Below are positions 9,268 through 17,073 of a stretch of DNA of 64,000 nt, piece by piece (positions within the stretch are counted from its first letter, which is position 1; each line of letters starts with the position of its first letter). The notes below the pieces were generated by a model. That model saw nothing but the letters and a program-made list of their open reading frames with translations. It was not told the DNA's origin and did no database searches. A program made the translations under genes and the position numbers. The stretch comes from Chloroflexota bacterium (GTDB lineage Bacteria > Chloroflexota > UBA11872): contig JAJEDE010000022.1 of assembly GCA_022821645.1 (NCBI GenBank), positions 138,794 through 202,793 of the forward strand, given 5' to 3'.

Positions 9268-10254
9268 GTGTTGTTGAAGCGTCTGCGGCGGGCTCGGCGT
9301 TCGGAGATGTCCGAGCCGGAAGCCGAAGAGGCTCAGGCGCCAGCCGCGCGGCCGACCCGTCGTCGATTTGCCACCGTACGGCGATGGCTAGGCCGCTCGA
9401 GGCTGACCGAGGCGGATTGGGACGAACTAGAAGAGGTGCTGATCGCCGCCGACATAGGTCCCATGCTGGCCATGGAGTTGTTGGACGAGTTGCGCGAGAC
9501 GGTGCGGGCGGACGGAACTTCCGATCCGGAGGCGGCTCGGTCGCTGCTGGCGGCGCGTTTGCGCGAGGCGCTGGGCGGGCAGGACGCGGAGTTCGCCAGC
9601 GGTCCGCCCCCGCAGGTTGTGTTTGTGGTTGGCGTCAACGGGGCAGGCAAGACGACGTCAATCGCCAAGCTGGCGCATCTGCTGCAATCCAACGGGCGCG
9701 ACGTGGTGCTGGCGGCCGGCGACACCTTTCGCGCCGGCGCCATTGACCAGTTGCAGATCTGGGGCGATCGGGCCGGCGTGCCCGTTATCGCGCACCAGCC
9801 GGGTGGAGATCCGGGCGCAGTGATCTACGACGCGCTGGACGCGGCACAGGCGCGGCGTGTCGATTATGTGATCGCCGATTCGGCCGGCCGACAGCACACC
9901 AACGTGAATCTCATGAACGAACTGGCCAAGATGCGTAGAGTTGCGTCGCGCAAGGCGCCGGGTGCGCCGCACGAGGTGCTGCTCGTTCTGGACGCATTGA
10001 CGGGACAGAATGGTCTGCACCAGGCCCAGGGATTCCTGGAGACGGCTGGCGTGACCGGCATCGTGCTGACCAAGCTGGACAGTTCCGCGAAGGGTGGCGT
10101 CGCGTTCGCCGTTACGCGGGACACAGGGCTTCCGATTAAGTTTGTCGGCACGGGCGAGCGATTGACCGATTTCGAGCCATTCGACGCCGACCGCTTCGTT
10201 CATGCGCTGCTGGCGCCGCAGTTGGATGATGCCGACGACGAGGAGGAAACGTGA
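9268..10254 (+). CDS. ftsY: Signal recognition particle receptor FtsY
   Basis: SRP receptor GTPase that docks ribosome-SRP complexes at the membrane. The 328-residue protein has a short charged N-terminal A domain, then N domain (about residues 35-105) and the G domain with [15 protein letters not shown] (P-loop), [16 protein letters not shown] and [10 protein letters not shown], ending in [11 protein letters not shown]. The short acidic domain fits a Gram-positive-style or Chloroflexota FtsY. Start GTG 9268 gives [11 protein letters not shown]. Its last four bases overlap the start of the nucleotidyltransferase (GTGA), so translation is coupled. Confidence 0.95.
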   Translation: MLLKRLRRARRSEMSEPEAEEAQAPAARPTRRRFATVRRWLGRSRLTEADWDELEEVLIAADIGPMLAMELLDELRETVRADGTSDPEAARSLLAARLREALGGQDAEFASGPPPQVVFVVGVNGAGKTTSIAKLAHLLQSNGRDVVLAAGDTFRAGAIDQLQIWGDRAGVPVIAHQPGGDPGAVIYDALDAAQARRVDYVIADSAGRQHTNVNLMNELAKMRRVASRKAPGAPHEVLLVLDALTGQNGLHQAQGFLETAGVTGIVLTKLDSSAKGGVAFAVTRDTGLPIKFVGTGERLTDFEPFDADRFVHALLAPQLDDADDEEET

Positions 10255-10985
10255 AAGGCGTGATTCTGGCGGGCGGTCTGGCGTCCCGCCTGGACCCGAT
10301 AACGCGGGTGACCAACAAGCAGTTGTTACCCGTCTATAACAAGCCGATGATCTTTTACCCCATCGAAGCGTTGGTTAATGCTGGGATTACGGAAATCCTG
10401 ATCGTCACAAGCGGATTCAGCGCTGGCGACTTTCTTCGCCTGCTGGGCAATGGCGAGGCGCTGGGCGTTGAGCACTTGAGCTTCACCTACCAGGACGGCG
10501 CCGGCGGAATTGCCGAAGCGATTTCGCTGGCACGGCCGTTTGTAGGCGACGACCGGATGGTGGTGATCCTGGGCGACAACGTTATTGGCGGGAACATCGT
10601 GGAGGCGACGCGACGGTTTGCGTCGCAACCGCGCGGGGCCAAGGTTCTACTGAAGGAGGTCGAGAATCCGAGGGCCTACGGCGTTGCGGAGCTCGAGGGC
10701 GACCGCGTCGTACGCTTCATCGAGAAGCCTCAGGATCCGCCGTCCAATTTGGCCGTGACCGGCATCTATTTCTACGACGCGCAGGCGTTCAGCCTGATCG
10801 AGCAGCTGGAGCGGTCGGATCGCGGCGAACTTGAGGTGACGGACCTGAACAATGCGTACCTGGAACGCGGCGAGATGACCCACGACGTGCTGGAGGGGTA
10901 TTGGGCCGACTGCGGGGAATCCATCGACCACTACTTGCGGGCGTGCAACCTAGTCGCGGAGCACGGGGCAAATCGGACCGACTAG
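10251..10985 (+). CDS. Sugar-1-phosphate nucleotidyltransferase, RmlA-like
   Basis: This 244-residue nucleotidyltransferase joins NTP and a sugar 1-phosphate to make an activated NDP-sugar. The signature GVILAGGLASRLDPITRVTNKQLLPVYNKPM is a typical RmlA/RfbA glucose-1-phosphate thymidylyltransferase N-terminus, and ILGDNVIGG and FIEKPQDP give the metal and sugar-phosphate sites. Glucose 1-phosphate and dTTP are the most likely substrates. The length matches short archaeal/Chloroflexota forms rather than the 290-residue E. coli enzyme. It overlaps ftsY by 4 bp. No other dTDP-rhamnose genes are nearby. Confidence 0.88.
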   Translation: MKGVILAGGLASRLDPITRVTNKQLLPVYNKPMIFYPIEALVNAGITEILIVTSGFSAGDFLRLLGNGEALGVEHLSFTYQDGAGGIAEAISLARPFVGDDRMVVILGDNVIGGNIVEATRRFASQPRGAKVLLKEVENPRAYGVAELEGDRVVRFIEKPQDPPSNLAVTGIYFYDAQAFSLIEQLERSDRGELEVTDLNNAYLERGEMTHDVLEGYWADCGESIDHYLRACNLVAEHGANRTD

Positions 10986-11092
10986 CAGCTCGGACCCGTA
11001 GTCCGGAACCGCGCATCGATTCGGGCCTGATCCCGGTGGTACCAGTGCGACTGGTACGGCGGGCCGGGCGCGCCGAAACGCTTCCATCCCGA

Positions 11093-11098
11093 TACAAT
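11093..11098 (+). promoter_or_regulatory. Candidate -10 hexamer for the small zinc ribbon gene
   Basis: TACAAT (5 of 6 with the consensus) sits 30 bp upstream of the ATG of the 64-residue zinc ribbon gene. No matching -35 is seen, so support is limited to the hexamer and its position. Confidence 0.35.
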
Positions 11099-11128
11099 GC
11101 TCGGGCGGCTGTAGCTGAGGACTGATCA

Positions 11129-11323
11129 ATGCCCGACGACGACGATGAAATCAGTGTCAGTGTCAGATCCAGCGAGCGGCGTGAATGCGCCCTATGCCGC
11201 CAAGAGACAACCTGGAACTACTACGAATACAGTCGGTGGTTTGGGCTGTTGAAGACCCGGTATTGGGCGTGCGGGCGCTGCGGCAAGAGTGAAAGCCTCG
11301 CGGCGCCCCAGTCCGCCGACTGA
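11129..11323 (+). CDS. Small zinc ribbon protein
   Basis: This 64-residue protein has an acidic N-terminus (MPDDDDEIS) and two CxxC knuckles, ECALC at about residue 20 and WACGRCGK at about residue 48, separated by an aromatic stretch (WNYYEYSRWFGLLKTRYW). This is a single zinc ribbon. I do not recognise a named family; nucleic-acid binding or a structural accessory role is possible. The ATG has TGAGGA upstream with an 8-base spacer and a TACAAT hexamer 30 bp upstream, which support a real gene. It stands alone between the nucleotidyltransferase and an MFS transporter. Confidence 0.7.
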   Translation: MPDDDDEISVSVRSSERRECALCRQETTWNYYEYSRWFGLLKTRYWACGRCGKSESLAAPQSAD

Positions 11324-11396
11324 CCAAGCCCCCGAGGGGAACTAGCGTCGACCGGGGAGGCCGGTAATCGCCCGGCTGCGCGCGCGGCTGGGCACG

Positions 11397-12563
11397 GTGC
11401 CTCCGGCCCTGGTCACGATTGTCTCGATCCTGTTTCTGAATAATGTCGCGGTAGCCGCGGCGCGGGCATTGCTGCCCATCTACGTCGAGCGCGACCTCGG
11501 CATGTCGCCCGCGTTTACCAGCCTGTTGGTGTCCCTGGAGACGGTGATGGGCGGGCTGATTTCGGTGACCGCCGGGGCGCTGGCCGACCGCCTGGGACAC
11601 CGGCTGGTGCTGGTGATCGGGATTCTGGGATTTTCGGCAGGGCTGCTGCAGTACCTGACCGGCGTGCCGTGGTTGCTGGTGGCGCTGGCTGTCGTCCTGG
11701 GGTTGGCGCACGGGATGCGCTCGACCTCCGGTCAGAGCTATCTGTTGACAGCTTCCAGCCGGCAGTCGGTCGGGGTGGCCACGGCCGCGTACTTTCTGGG
11801 CGGAACAATCGGGATGTCCGCCAGTTCGGCCGTCGCGGGGCCGGTGGTCGAACGATTCGGCTTCGCCGCGTACGCCCTCGTGGGGCTGGGTCTGAATCTG
11901 CTACCTGCCGTAATCACGCTGCGCTACCTGCGGGACGTTCGCCCAAGTCGACCGGCTAGTGACACCGATAAGCGGACGTGGGATGTCCTGATGCGGCGCG
12001 AGGTGTGGCTGATGGGCGGACTTCGCTTCTTCTCCACCGCCTTCTGGGGCGTTTGGAGCCTGGCGATTCCGCTGCTGATGTTCCGCGCGACGGCCAGCGT
12101 GCTGCCACCGGCCCTTCTGTACGGGACCGTAGCCATGAGTCTGGCCGCGGTCAGCCAGTTTCTGATCGGGCACTGGTCCGACCGTAGCGGCCGCACGGCG
12201 CCGGTATACGTCGTGCTCGGTGTGCAGCTCGTGCTGGCCGTCATGGCAGCGCTGGCCTGGCAGTCGACACCCGTACTGATGGTGACCGGGATCGCCGGCG
12301 TAGTGACCGGCTGGACGATGTCGGTGCTGGTGCTGGGCGTCGTGCGCGACCGCACGGCGCCGCTGGAACGCGGGCGCGTTGTCGGCTTCGTCCATGCCCT
12401 GTGGAGCTTCGGAATCCTGGCTGGCACGGTTGTCGCGGGCACACTGATCGACTTCGATCCAGGGCTGCCGCTGGCCATCGGGGCCCTGGCCAACCTCGTT
12501 TCGTTGGCTATCGCGGCTGTCTTGTTCCACGGTCGACGCCTGCCGGCGCCCGAGGCGAGCTGA
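11397..12563 (+). CDS. MFS transporter
   Basis: Major facilitator superfamily transporter, 388 residues with about 12 predicted membrane helices. The loop between helices 2 and 3 carries the MFS motif A (GALADRLGHRL), and the second half repeats it in weaker form (GHWSDRSGRTAP). No substrate-specific features are visible; drug or metabolite efflux is the usual role for such proteins. GTG 11397 is the first standard start, but GGGGAGG at 11353-11359 and hydrophilic in-frame codons upstream (ARLRARLGT) suggest the true start may be a non-standard codon about 25 bases earlier. Confidence 0.85.
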   Translation: MPPALVTIVSILFLNNVAVAAARALLPIYVERDLGMSPAFTSLLVSLETVMGGLISVTAGALADRLGHRLVLVIGILGFSAGLLQYLTGVPWLLVALAVVLGLAHGMRSTSGQSYLLTASSRQSVGVATAAYFLGGTIGMSASSAVAGPVVERFGFAAYALVGLGLNLLPAVITLRYLRDVRPSRPASDTDKRTWDVLMRREVWLMGGLRFFSTAFWGVWSLAIPLLMFRATASVLPPALLYGTVAMSLAAVSQFLIGHWSDRSGRTAPVYVVLGVQLVLAVMAALAWQSTPVLMVTGIAGVVTGWTMSVLVLGVVRDRTAPLERGRVVGFVHALWSFGILAGTVVAGTLIDFDPGLPLAIGALANLVSLAIAAVLFHGRRLPAPEAS

Positions 12564-12570
12564 ACGCAAC

Positions 12571-12576
12571 TAAACT
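12571..12576 (+). promoter_or_regulatory. Candidate -10 hexamer before tpiA
   Basis: TAAACT lies 31 bp upstream of the tpiA ATG in the short gap after the MFS gene. No -35 is recognisable. It belongs to a set of TAnnnT hexamers found just before several starts in this window. Confidence 0.25.
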
Positions 12577-12606
12577 GGTGTGCCTCCGAACTCCGAGTCT
12601 CCTGGC

Positions 12607-13377
12607 ATGACGTCGCCAAAAGCCCGACGGCCCATCGTTGCCGCGAACTGGAAGATGAACACCGGGCCGGACGACGGCGCCCGACTAGCTCGAGCCGTTG
12701 CGGCCGAAGACCTGCCGTTGGCGCAGGTCGAGGTTGTCCTGTGCCCACCCGCCATCGGACTTGCGACCGTCGCCGGGGCCGTCGAGAACACGCCGATCGC
12801 TGTTGGCGCCCAGCACGTGTATTGGGAATCGAGTGGGGCCTTCACCGGAGAGATTTCCGTCCCGATGCTGACGGGCCTGGCCGCCTACGCCATTACCGGG
12901 CACTCGGAGCGGCGGCAACTGTTCGGGGAATCTGACCTGGATGTCAGGCGCAAGACGTTGGCCATCCTGGCAGGCGGCCTGACGCCGATCGTGGCGGTGG
13001 GTGAGTCGCTGGATCAACGGGACGCCGGCGAGACGCTTGACGTCCTGCGTTCGCAGGTCACACAGGTGTTCGAGGCACTGTCACCGGACCGCACGGCTGC
13101 CAGCGTGATTGCCTACGAGCCTGTCTGGGCCATCGGGACAGGGCGCAACGCCTCGCCCGAGCAGGCGCAGGAAGCCATCGGCTGGATTCGCGACACCGTG
13201 GCCGCGTGCCAGGGTCGTTCGGCCGCCGAGCGGGTGCGGATCCAATACGGCGGCAGCGTCTCGTCGGACAACTGCGACGAACTGCTGAGTCGTGATGGAA
13301 TCGACGGGGCGCTGGTGGGCGGCGCCAGCCTGGACGCCGCCCAGTTCGTAGCTATCGTTCGAGCCGCGGTTCCCTAG
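12607..13377 (+). CDS. tpiA: Triosephosphate isomerase
   Basis: Interconverts glyceraldehyde 3-phosphate and dihydroxyacetone phosphate in glycolysis. The 256-residue TIM barrel has all key residues: NWKMN (Asn and Lys, residues 14-18), the catalytic His in GHSERR, the catalytic Glu in AYEPVWAIGTG followed by the mobile loop, and the phosphate-binding GGSV and GALVGGASL. ATG 12607 (MTSPKARRPIVAANWKMN) gives the standard N-terminus; an upstream GTG at 12580 is less likely. It does not sit with gapA or pgk, so glycolysis genes are dispersed. Confidence 0.96.
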   Translation: MTSPKARRPIVAANWKMNTGPDDGARLARAVAAEDLPLAQVEVVLCPPAIGLATVAGAVENTPIAVGAQHVYWESSGAFTGEISVPMLTGLAAYAITGHSERRQLFGESDLDVRRKTLAILAGGLTPIVAVGESLDQRDAGETLDVLRSQVTQVFEALSPDRTAASVIAYEPVWAIGTGRNASPEQAQEAIGWIRDTVAACQGRSAAERVRIQYGGSVSSDNCDELLSRDGIDGALVGGASLDAAQFVAIVRAAVP

Positions 13378-13429
13378 CCCCCGAGTCCCTTAGTCCCTTC
13401 GCCGGACGGCGCGGCTGCCAGCGCAGCAG

Positions 13430-14320
13430 TTAGATCAGGATTGGGTTGGACCAGGCAATCCGGCCCGAGGCGTCTTCGACTTCCACGCGGACGTAGACCT
13501 CCGTGCCGCGCCGCTCGTGGACGGCGGCCGTGAGTGGCTCGGCGCCGGCCAGGTGACTCGAACCGCGAGAACGCGCAGCGATAAAGCTGATACGCGAGGC
13601 GGGCGAGGTTTTCACCCGAACTTCAGCGTCATCCACCTGAAAGTCGAGAATCTCCGGTCCCATCGACGAGTAAAAGTGCCCGCGACGCATGGCCTCAACC
13701 AGCCCTGCGGGCGTGAAGTCCTCGGTGCGGACCATCACCCAGCCGCGGCCCTGGGCACCATGCTTCCAATGCGTGTCGTCGGTGGCGAATCCCCAGGTCA
13801 ATCCGGCCTGGAGCAGGTATTCGTCCCAGGTCTGGCCGGAAAAGCCCTTGGCGCGGGTGACGTCGCAGACGGAGTTGAAGACTTCCATTCCGACAAAGCC
13901 CTCAATCTCCAGCATGTCGTGCGCGGACTGGCCCAGCCAGTACGGATGAGCCATGACGGCAAAGCCGCCGCCGGCGTTGACCCGGTCAATGGCCTCCTGC
14001 GGACCCCAGGACTCGCTGGAGCGCTCAAAGCCGCTGACGCCGGTCGCCAGGATGTGATAGCGCTCGCCGGTATAGGGGTCGAGACCATGCATCTCGATTC
14101 CCGGGATCGTGACGAAGCCCGGCTGGGCGTAGGCCGTCGTGTCGGAGACGACGTGGTGATCCGACAGCGCCACGAAGTCGTAGCCGGCGTCGCGGTACCA
14201 GGCCACCGCGTCCTCAGGGGACTTGGCTCCGTCCGAGTTGGTGGAGTGCATGTGCAGATTGCCGCGGTACCAGCGGCCGGTGACGAGAAACGGGTTGCCA
14301 TCGCCTGCGTTCGCGGTCAT
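13430..14320 (-). CDS. PHP-domain / CehA-like metallohydrolase
   Basis: PHP-fold phosphoesterase-like protein of about 296 residues. Metal ligands typical of PHP proteins are visible: HMHSTNSDG (first His pair and Asp), SDHHVVS, a Glu in IPGIEMH, VMAHPYW, and the C-terminal TDDTHW. The C-terminal 60 residues form a beta-rich tail. This subtype resembles CehA/McbA family hydrolases, whose characterised members act on carbamate esters, but the natural substrate here is unknown. ATG 14320 is preferred because AGGAG lies 6 bases upstream; the TTG two codons earlier lacks that spacing. It is divergent from the GT2 gene. Confidence 0.85.
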   Translation of the reverse strand: MTANAGDGNPFLVTGRWYRGNLHMHSTNSDGAKSPEDAVAWYRDAGYDFVALSDHHVVSDTTAYAQPGFVTIPGIEMHGLDPYTGERYHILATGVSGFERSSESWGPQEAIDRVNAGGGFAVMAHPYWLGQSAHDMLEIEGFVGMEVFNSVCDVTRAKGFSGQTWDEYLLQAGLTWGFATDDTHWKHGAQGRGWVMVRTEDFTPAGLVEAMRRGHFYSSMGPEILDFQVDDAEVRVKTSPASRISFIAARSRGSSHLAGAEPLTAAVHERRGTEVYVRVEVEDASGRIAWSNPILI

Positions 14321-14506
14321 CTCCAACTCCTCATTGCACGGTGTTTCGAGTGTGCGCGGGCATTATCCGGCGCGAACCGGATTCATGGACACTACGGGCC
14401 CCAGGAATAATCGACCTGAGACCGCAAACTCGCCTGCGTTAAGGGTTTCAGCGCGGGGCCGACTATGATCGGCGCTTCGCGCGGCACAGCTGGGAGGTGG
14501 CAGGAA

Positions 14507-15193
14507 ATGCCGATGAACGGCCGACCGGTGTCGGTCTGTATCCCGGCCAAGGACGAAGCCGAGACGATCGAGGAGATCATCACGGGCTGCCGGCCGCACG
14601 CCGACCACCTGTTTGTGGTGGACGGGCACTCCCAGGACGCCACCCGGGACATCGCGGAGACTCTTGACGTGCCGGTCTACTTGGACGCCGGTCGCGGCAA
14701 GGGCTGTGCCGTACGCGAGGCCATCGCCCGGGCGACGGGCGACATCCTGGTAACCATCGACGCCGATATGTCGTTCGATCCAGACGACATTCCGGCCCTG
14801 GTGGCACCCGTGGCGAACGGCGAAACCGACTACTCCACGGGTTCGCGGATGCGCGGCGGCAGTGACGAACTGCACGGGGACTTCGACAAGTTCCTGCGCA
14901 TGATGGGCCAGGACATCATCACCCTGGGCATCAACTACCGCTTCGGGGTTCGGCTGACCGATTCGCAGAGCGGCTTTCGCGCCTTTGACCTGGCGGCCGC
15001 CAGGTCAATCACGCTCCAGGAAGACATCACCACCACCGAGCAGGAAATGATCATCAAGTTCCTGCGCAAGGGCTATCGGGTCGCCGAAGTCCCCACGCAC
15101 GAATACGCCAGCCGGCGCGAGCGGTCGCACATTTCCCTGCGGCGACATGGCGTGCGCTACGTCTATAGCTGGCTGCGGTACATGTTCTTCTAG
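14507..15193 (+). CDS. GT2 glycosyltransferase, dolichol-phosphate-mannose-synthase-like
   Basis: Family 2 glycosyltransferase of about 228 residues. It has the GT-A elements SVCIPAKDEAETIEEII, VVDGHSQDAT and the metal-binding DADMSF (D-x-D), and the DSQSGFRAF segment typical of the DPM1/polyprenyl-phosphate glycosyltransferase group. No C-terminal membrane helices follow, so it resembles the catalytic-only DPM1 form. It probably transfers a sugar from a nucleotide donor to a polyprenyl phosphate for envelope glycans. ATG 14507 has GGAGGT 8 bases upstream. It is convergent with the ABC exporter genes. Confidence 0.9.
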   Translation: MPMNGRPVSVCIPAKDEAETIEEIITGCRPHADHLFVVDGHSQDATRDIAETLDVPVYLDAGRGKGCAVREAIARATGDILVTIDADMSFDPDDIPALVAPVANGETDYSTGSRMRGGSDELHGDFDKFLRMMGQDIITLGINYRFGVRLTDSQSGFRAFDLAAARSITLQEDITTTEQEMIIKFLRKGYRVAEVPTHEYASRRERSHISLRRHGVRYVYSWLRYMFF

Positions 15194-15234
15194 CCGAGCG
15201 ATTCGAGCGGCCCCGGAAGATTCGGCTGGCGGCG

Positions 15235-17073
15235 TCATCCGCCCCACATGCGGCGCGGCGGCCCTTGCGGCATGGTCTGGCTGACTTCGACCTGATCCTT
15301 GCCGGGGAATCCGGTGGTGTAGAGCCTGTAGTACAACTCGCGGCGGGCCAGCAGTTCTTCGTGCGCCCCGCGCTCCACGATCTCGCCGTCCTGGAAGACA
15401 AGAATCAGGTCCGCCCCGCGCACGGTCGCCAGGCGATGGGCGATGACGAACGAGGTACGTCCGCGCATCAATCGCTCAAGGCCGTCCTGGATCGTGCGTT
15501 CGGTGCGTGCGTCCACGCTGGACGTCGCTTCGTCCAGGATCAGGATACGGGGGTCGGCCAGCAAGGCGCGAGCAAAGCAGATGAGCTGCCGCTGACCGAC
15601 TGACAGCCGGGCGCCGCGCTCGCGCACATCGGTCTGGTAGCCGTTCGGCAATTCCTGGATGAAGTCGTGCGCGCCCACGGCCTTCGCGGCCTCGATCACA
15701 TCCTGCTCAGATGCCTCCGGCCGTCCGAACACAATGTTCTCGTAGATGCTGGCGGAGAAAAGGAAGCTGTCCTGCGGAACGATGCCGAGTTGGCTGCGCA
15801 GGGAATGCTGCGTGACTGAGCGGATGGGATGGCCGTCGATGCGGACCTCGCCGACATCGGCGTCGTAGAAGCGAGCCAGCAGGTTGATCGTGGTCGTCTT
15901 GCCGGCGCCGGTTGGCCCCACCAGGGCCACGCGCTGTCCAGGTTCGGCAATGAACGAGACATCGCGCAGGACGTCGGTTCCGTCATAGGCGAAGGTCACG
16001 TTGTCGAACTCCACGCGGCCGTCGATGCGCGGCATTGCCACGGCCGTGGGCGAGTCGCTGATCTCCTCCGGCTCGTCCATCAGTTCAAAGATCTTCTCGC
16101 CGGCGGCCATCGTGGACTGCAGTTGGTTATAGAAGCGGGTGAGTTGCTGGATGGGCTGGAAGAAGCGCGCCACCAGCGCGATGAATGCCACCAGCACCCC
16201 GGTGCTTGTGTCACCACCGACGACGAGCGAACCGCCAACAACAATGACGAGGGCTGTTGCAATCGCGGAGATCGTGTCGATTACCGGAATGAATCCGGAG
16301 ACGATGGCCCCCGCGCGCACACTGGCGGCTACGTTGGCCTGGTTGGTGGCCTCAAACCGCGAGGCATTCCTTCGCTCGCGGCCGAACGACTGGGTGACGC
16401 GGACCCCGTCGATGCTCTCCTGCAGGTTGGCGTAGACATCGCCCACGGTGCTCCGAACGTCGCGGAACGCGTTGCGCGCCTTTGCGCTAAAGAACCGGCT
16501 CGCGGCCCACATGACCGGCAGCATGATCAGCGTGACCAGCGCCAGCTTGGCGTCAAGCACAAACATCATGATGACGATGATCAGCAGGATGAAGACGTCG
16601 GTTACGAGGGAGACAACGCCCATCGTCACGAACTCGCTGATCACGTCCACGTCGTTGGTTACCCGGGACATCACGGCGCCCAGCGGGTGACGCGTGAAGT
16701 ACGAAAGCGACAGCCGGTTCAGCTTGGCGAACAGGTCGTTGCGCAGCCGCAGCAAGCTCGCCTGTCCGATTGTGGCTGAGATGCGCACCTGGAGATACGT
16801 ACCGGCCCACATCACGAACAACGTGAGCAGGTAAACCGCACCGATGGTGCTCAGCGTGTCGAAATCGCCCTTGTCGATGCCCTCATCGATTCCAAGCTTC
16901 AGCAGCACCGGTCCGGCAACGTTGGCGCCGGACCCGATGGACACCAGCACGACAGCCAGCGCGATCATGCGCTTGTGCGGGCGCAGGTAAGCCAGCAGCC
17001 GGCGGGTGACGTGCGGGTTGTAGGCGGCCGCGTCGCCCTCAAAGCGGCCCAGGGACATACGGCCGGACATCAT
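15235..17073 (-). CDS. ABC exporter half-transporter, subunit 2 (consensus-site Walker/H-loop)
   Basis: Type IV ABC exporter half-transporter, 612 residues: six membrane helices (about residues 20-310) and a C-terminal ATPase with Walker A GPTGAGKTT, signature LSVGQRQ (Gly to Val), Walker B ILILDEAT and switch histidine in VIAHRL. It starts at ATG 17073, whose ATGA overlaps the stop of the partner gene, so the subunits are translationally coupled and should form a heterodimer. Its intact Walker B and histidine pair with the intact LSGGQ of the partner in the active site. Substrate is unknown; drugs or lipids are usual. The regulator upstream is of the MarR family. Confidence 0.93.
   Translation of the reverse strand: MMSGRMSLGRFEGDAAAYNPHVTRRLLAYLRPHKRMIALAVVLVSIGSGANVAGPVLLKLGIDEGIDKGDFDTLSTIGAVYLLTLFVMWAGTYLQVRISATIGQASLLRLRNDLFAKLNRLSLSYFTRHPLGAVMSRVTNDVDVISEFVTMGVVSLVTDVFILLIIVIMMFVLDAKLALVTLIMLPVMWAASRFFSAKARNAFRDVRSTVGDVYANLQESIDGVRVTQSFGRERRNASRFEATNQANVAASVRAGAIVSGFIPVIDTISAIATALVIVVGGSLVVGGDTSTGVLVAFIALVARFFQPIQQLTRFYNQLQSTMAAGEKIFELMDEPEEISDSPTAVAMPRIDGRVEFDNVTFAYDGTDVLRDVSFIAEPGQRVALVGPTGAGKTTTINLLARFYDADVGEVRIDGHPIRSVTQHSLRSQLGIVPQDSFLFSASIYENIVFGRPEASEQDVIEAAKAVGAHDFIQELPNGYQTDVRERGARLSVGQRQLICFARALLADPRILILDEATSSVDARTERTIQDGLERLMRGRTSFVIAHRLATVRGADLILVFQDGEIVERGAHEELLARRELYYRLYTTGFPGKDQVEVSQTMPQGPPRRMWGG

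Noticed and set aside
14464..14469. TATGAT as promoter of the GT2 glycosyltransferase
   Set aside because: Position is acceptable but there is no -35 or extended -10; kept out as unsupported.
15829..16779. 316-codon open frame on the plus strand inside the ABC exporter gene
   Set aside because: Antisense to the conserved membrane and ATPase domains; no homology-like segment.
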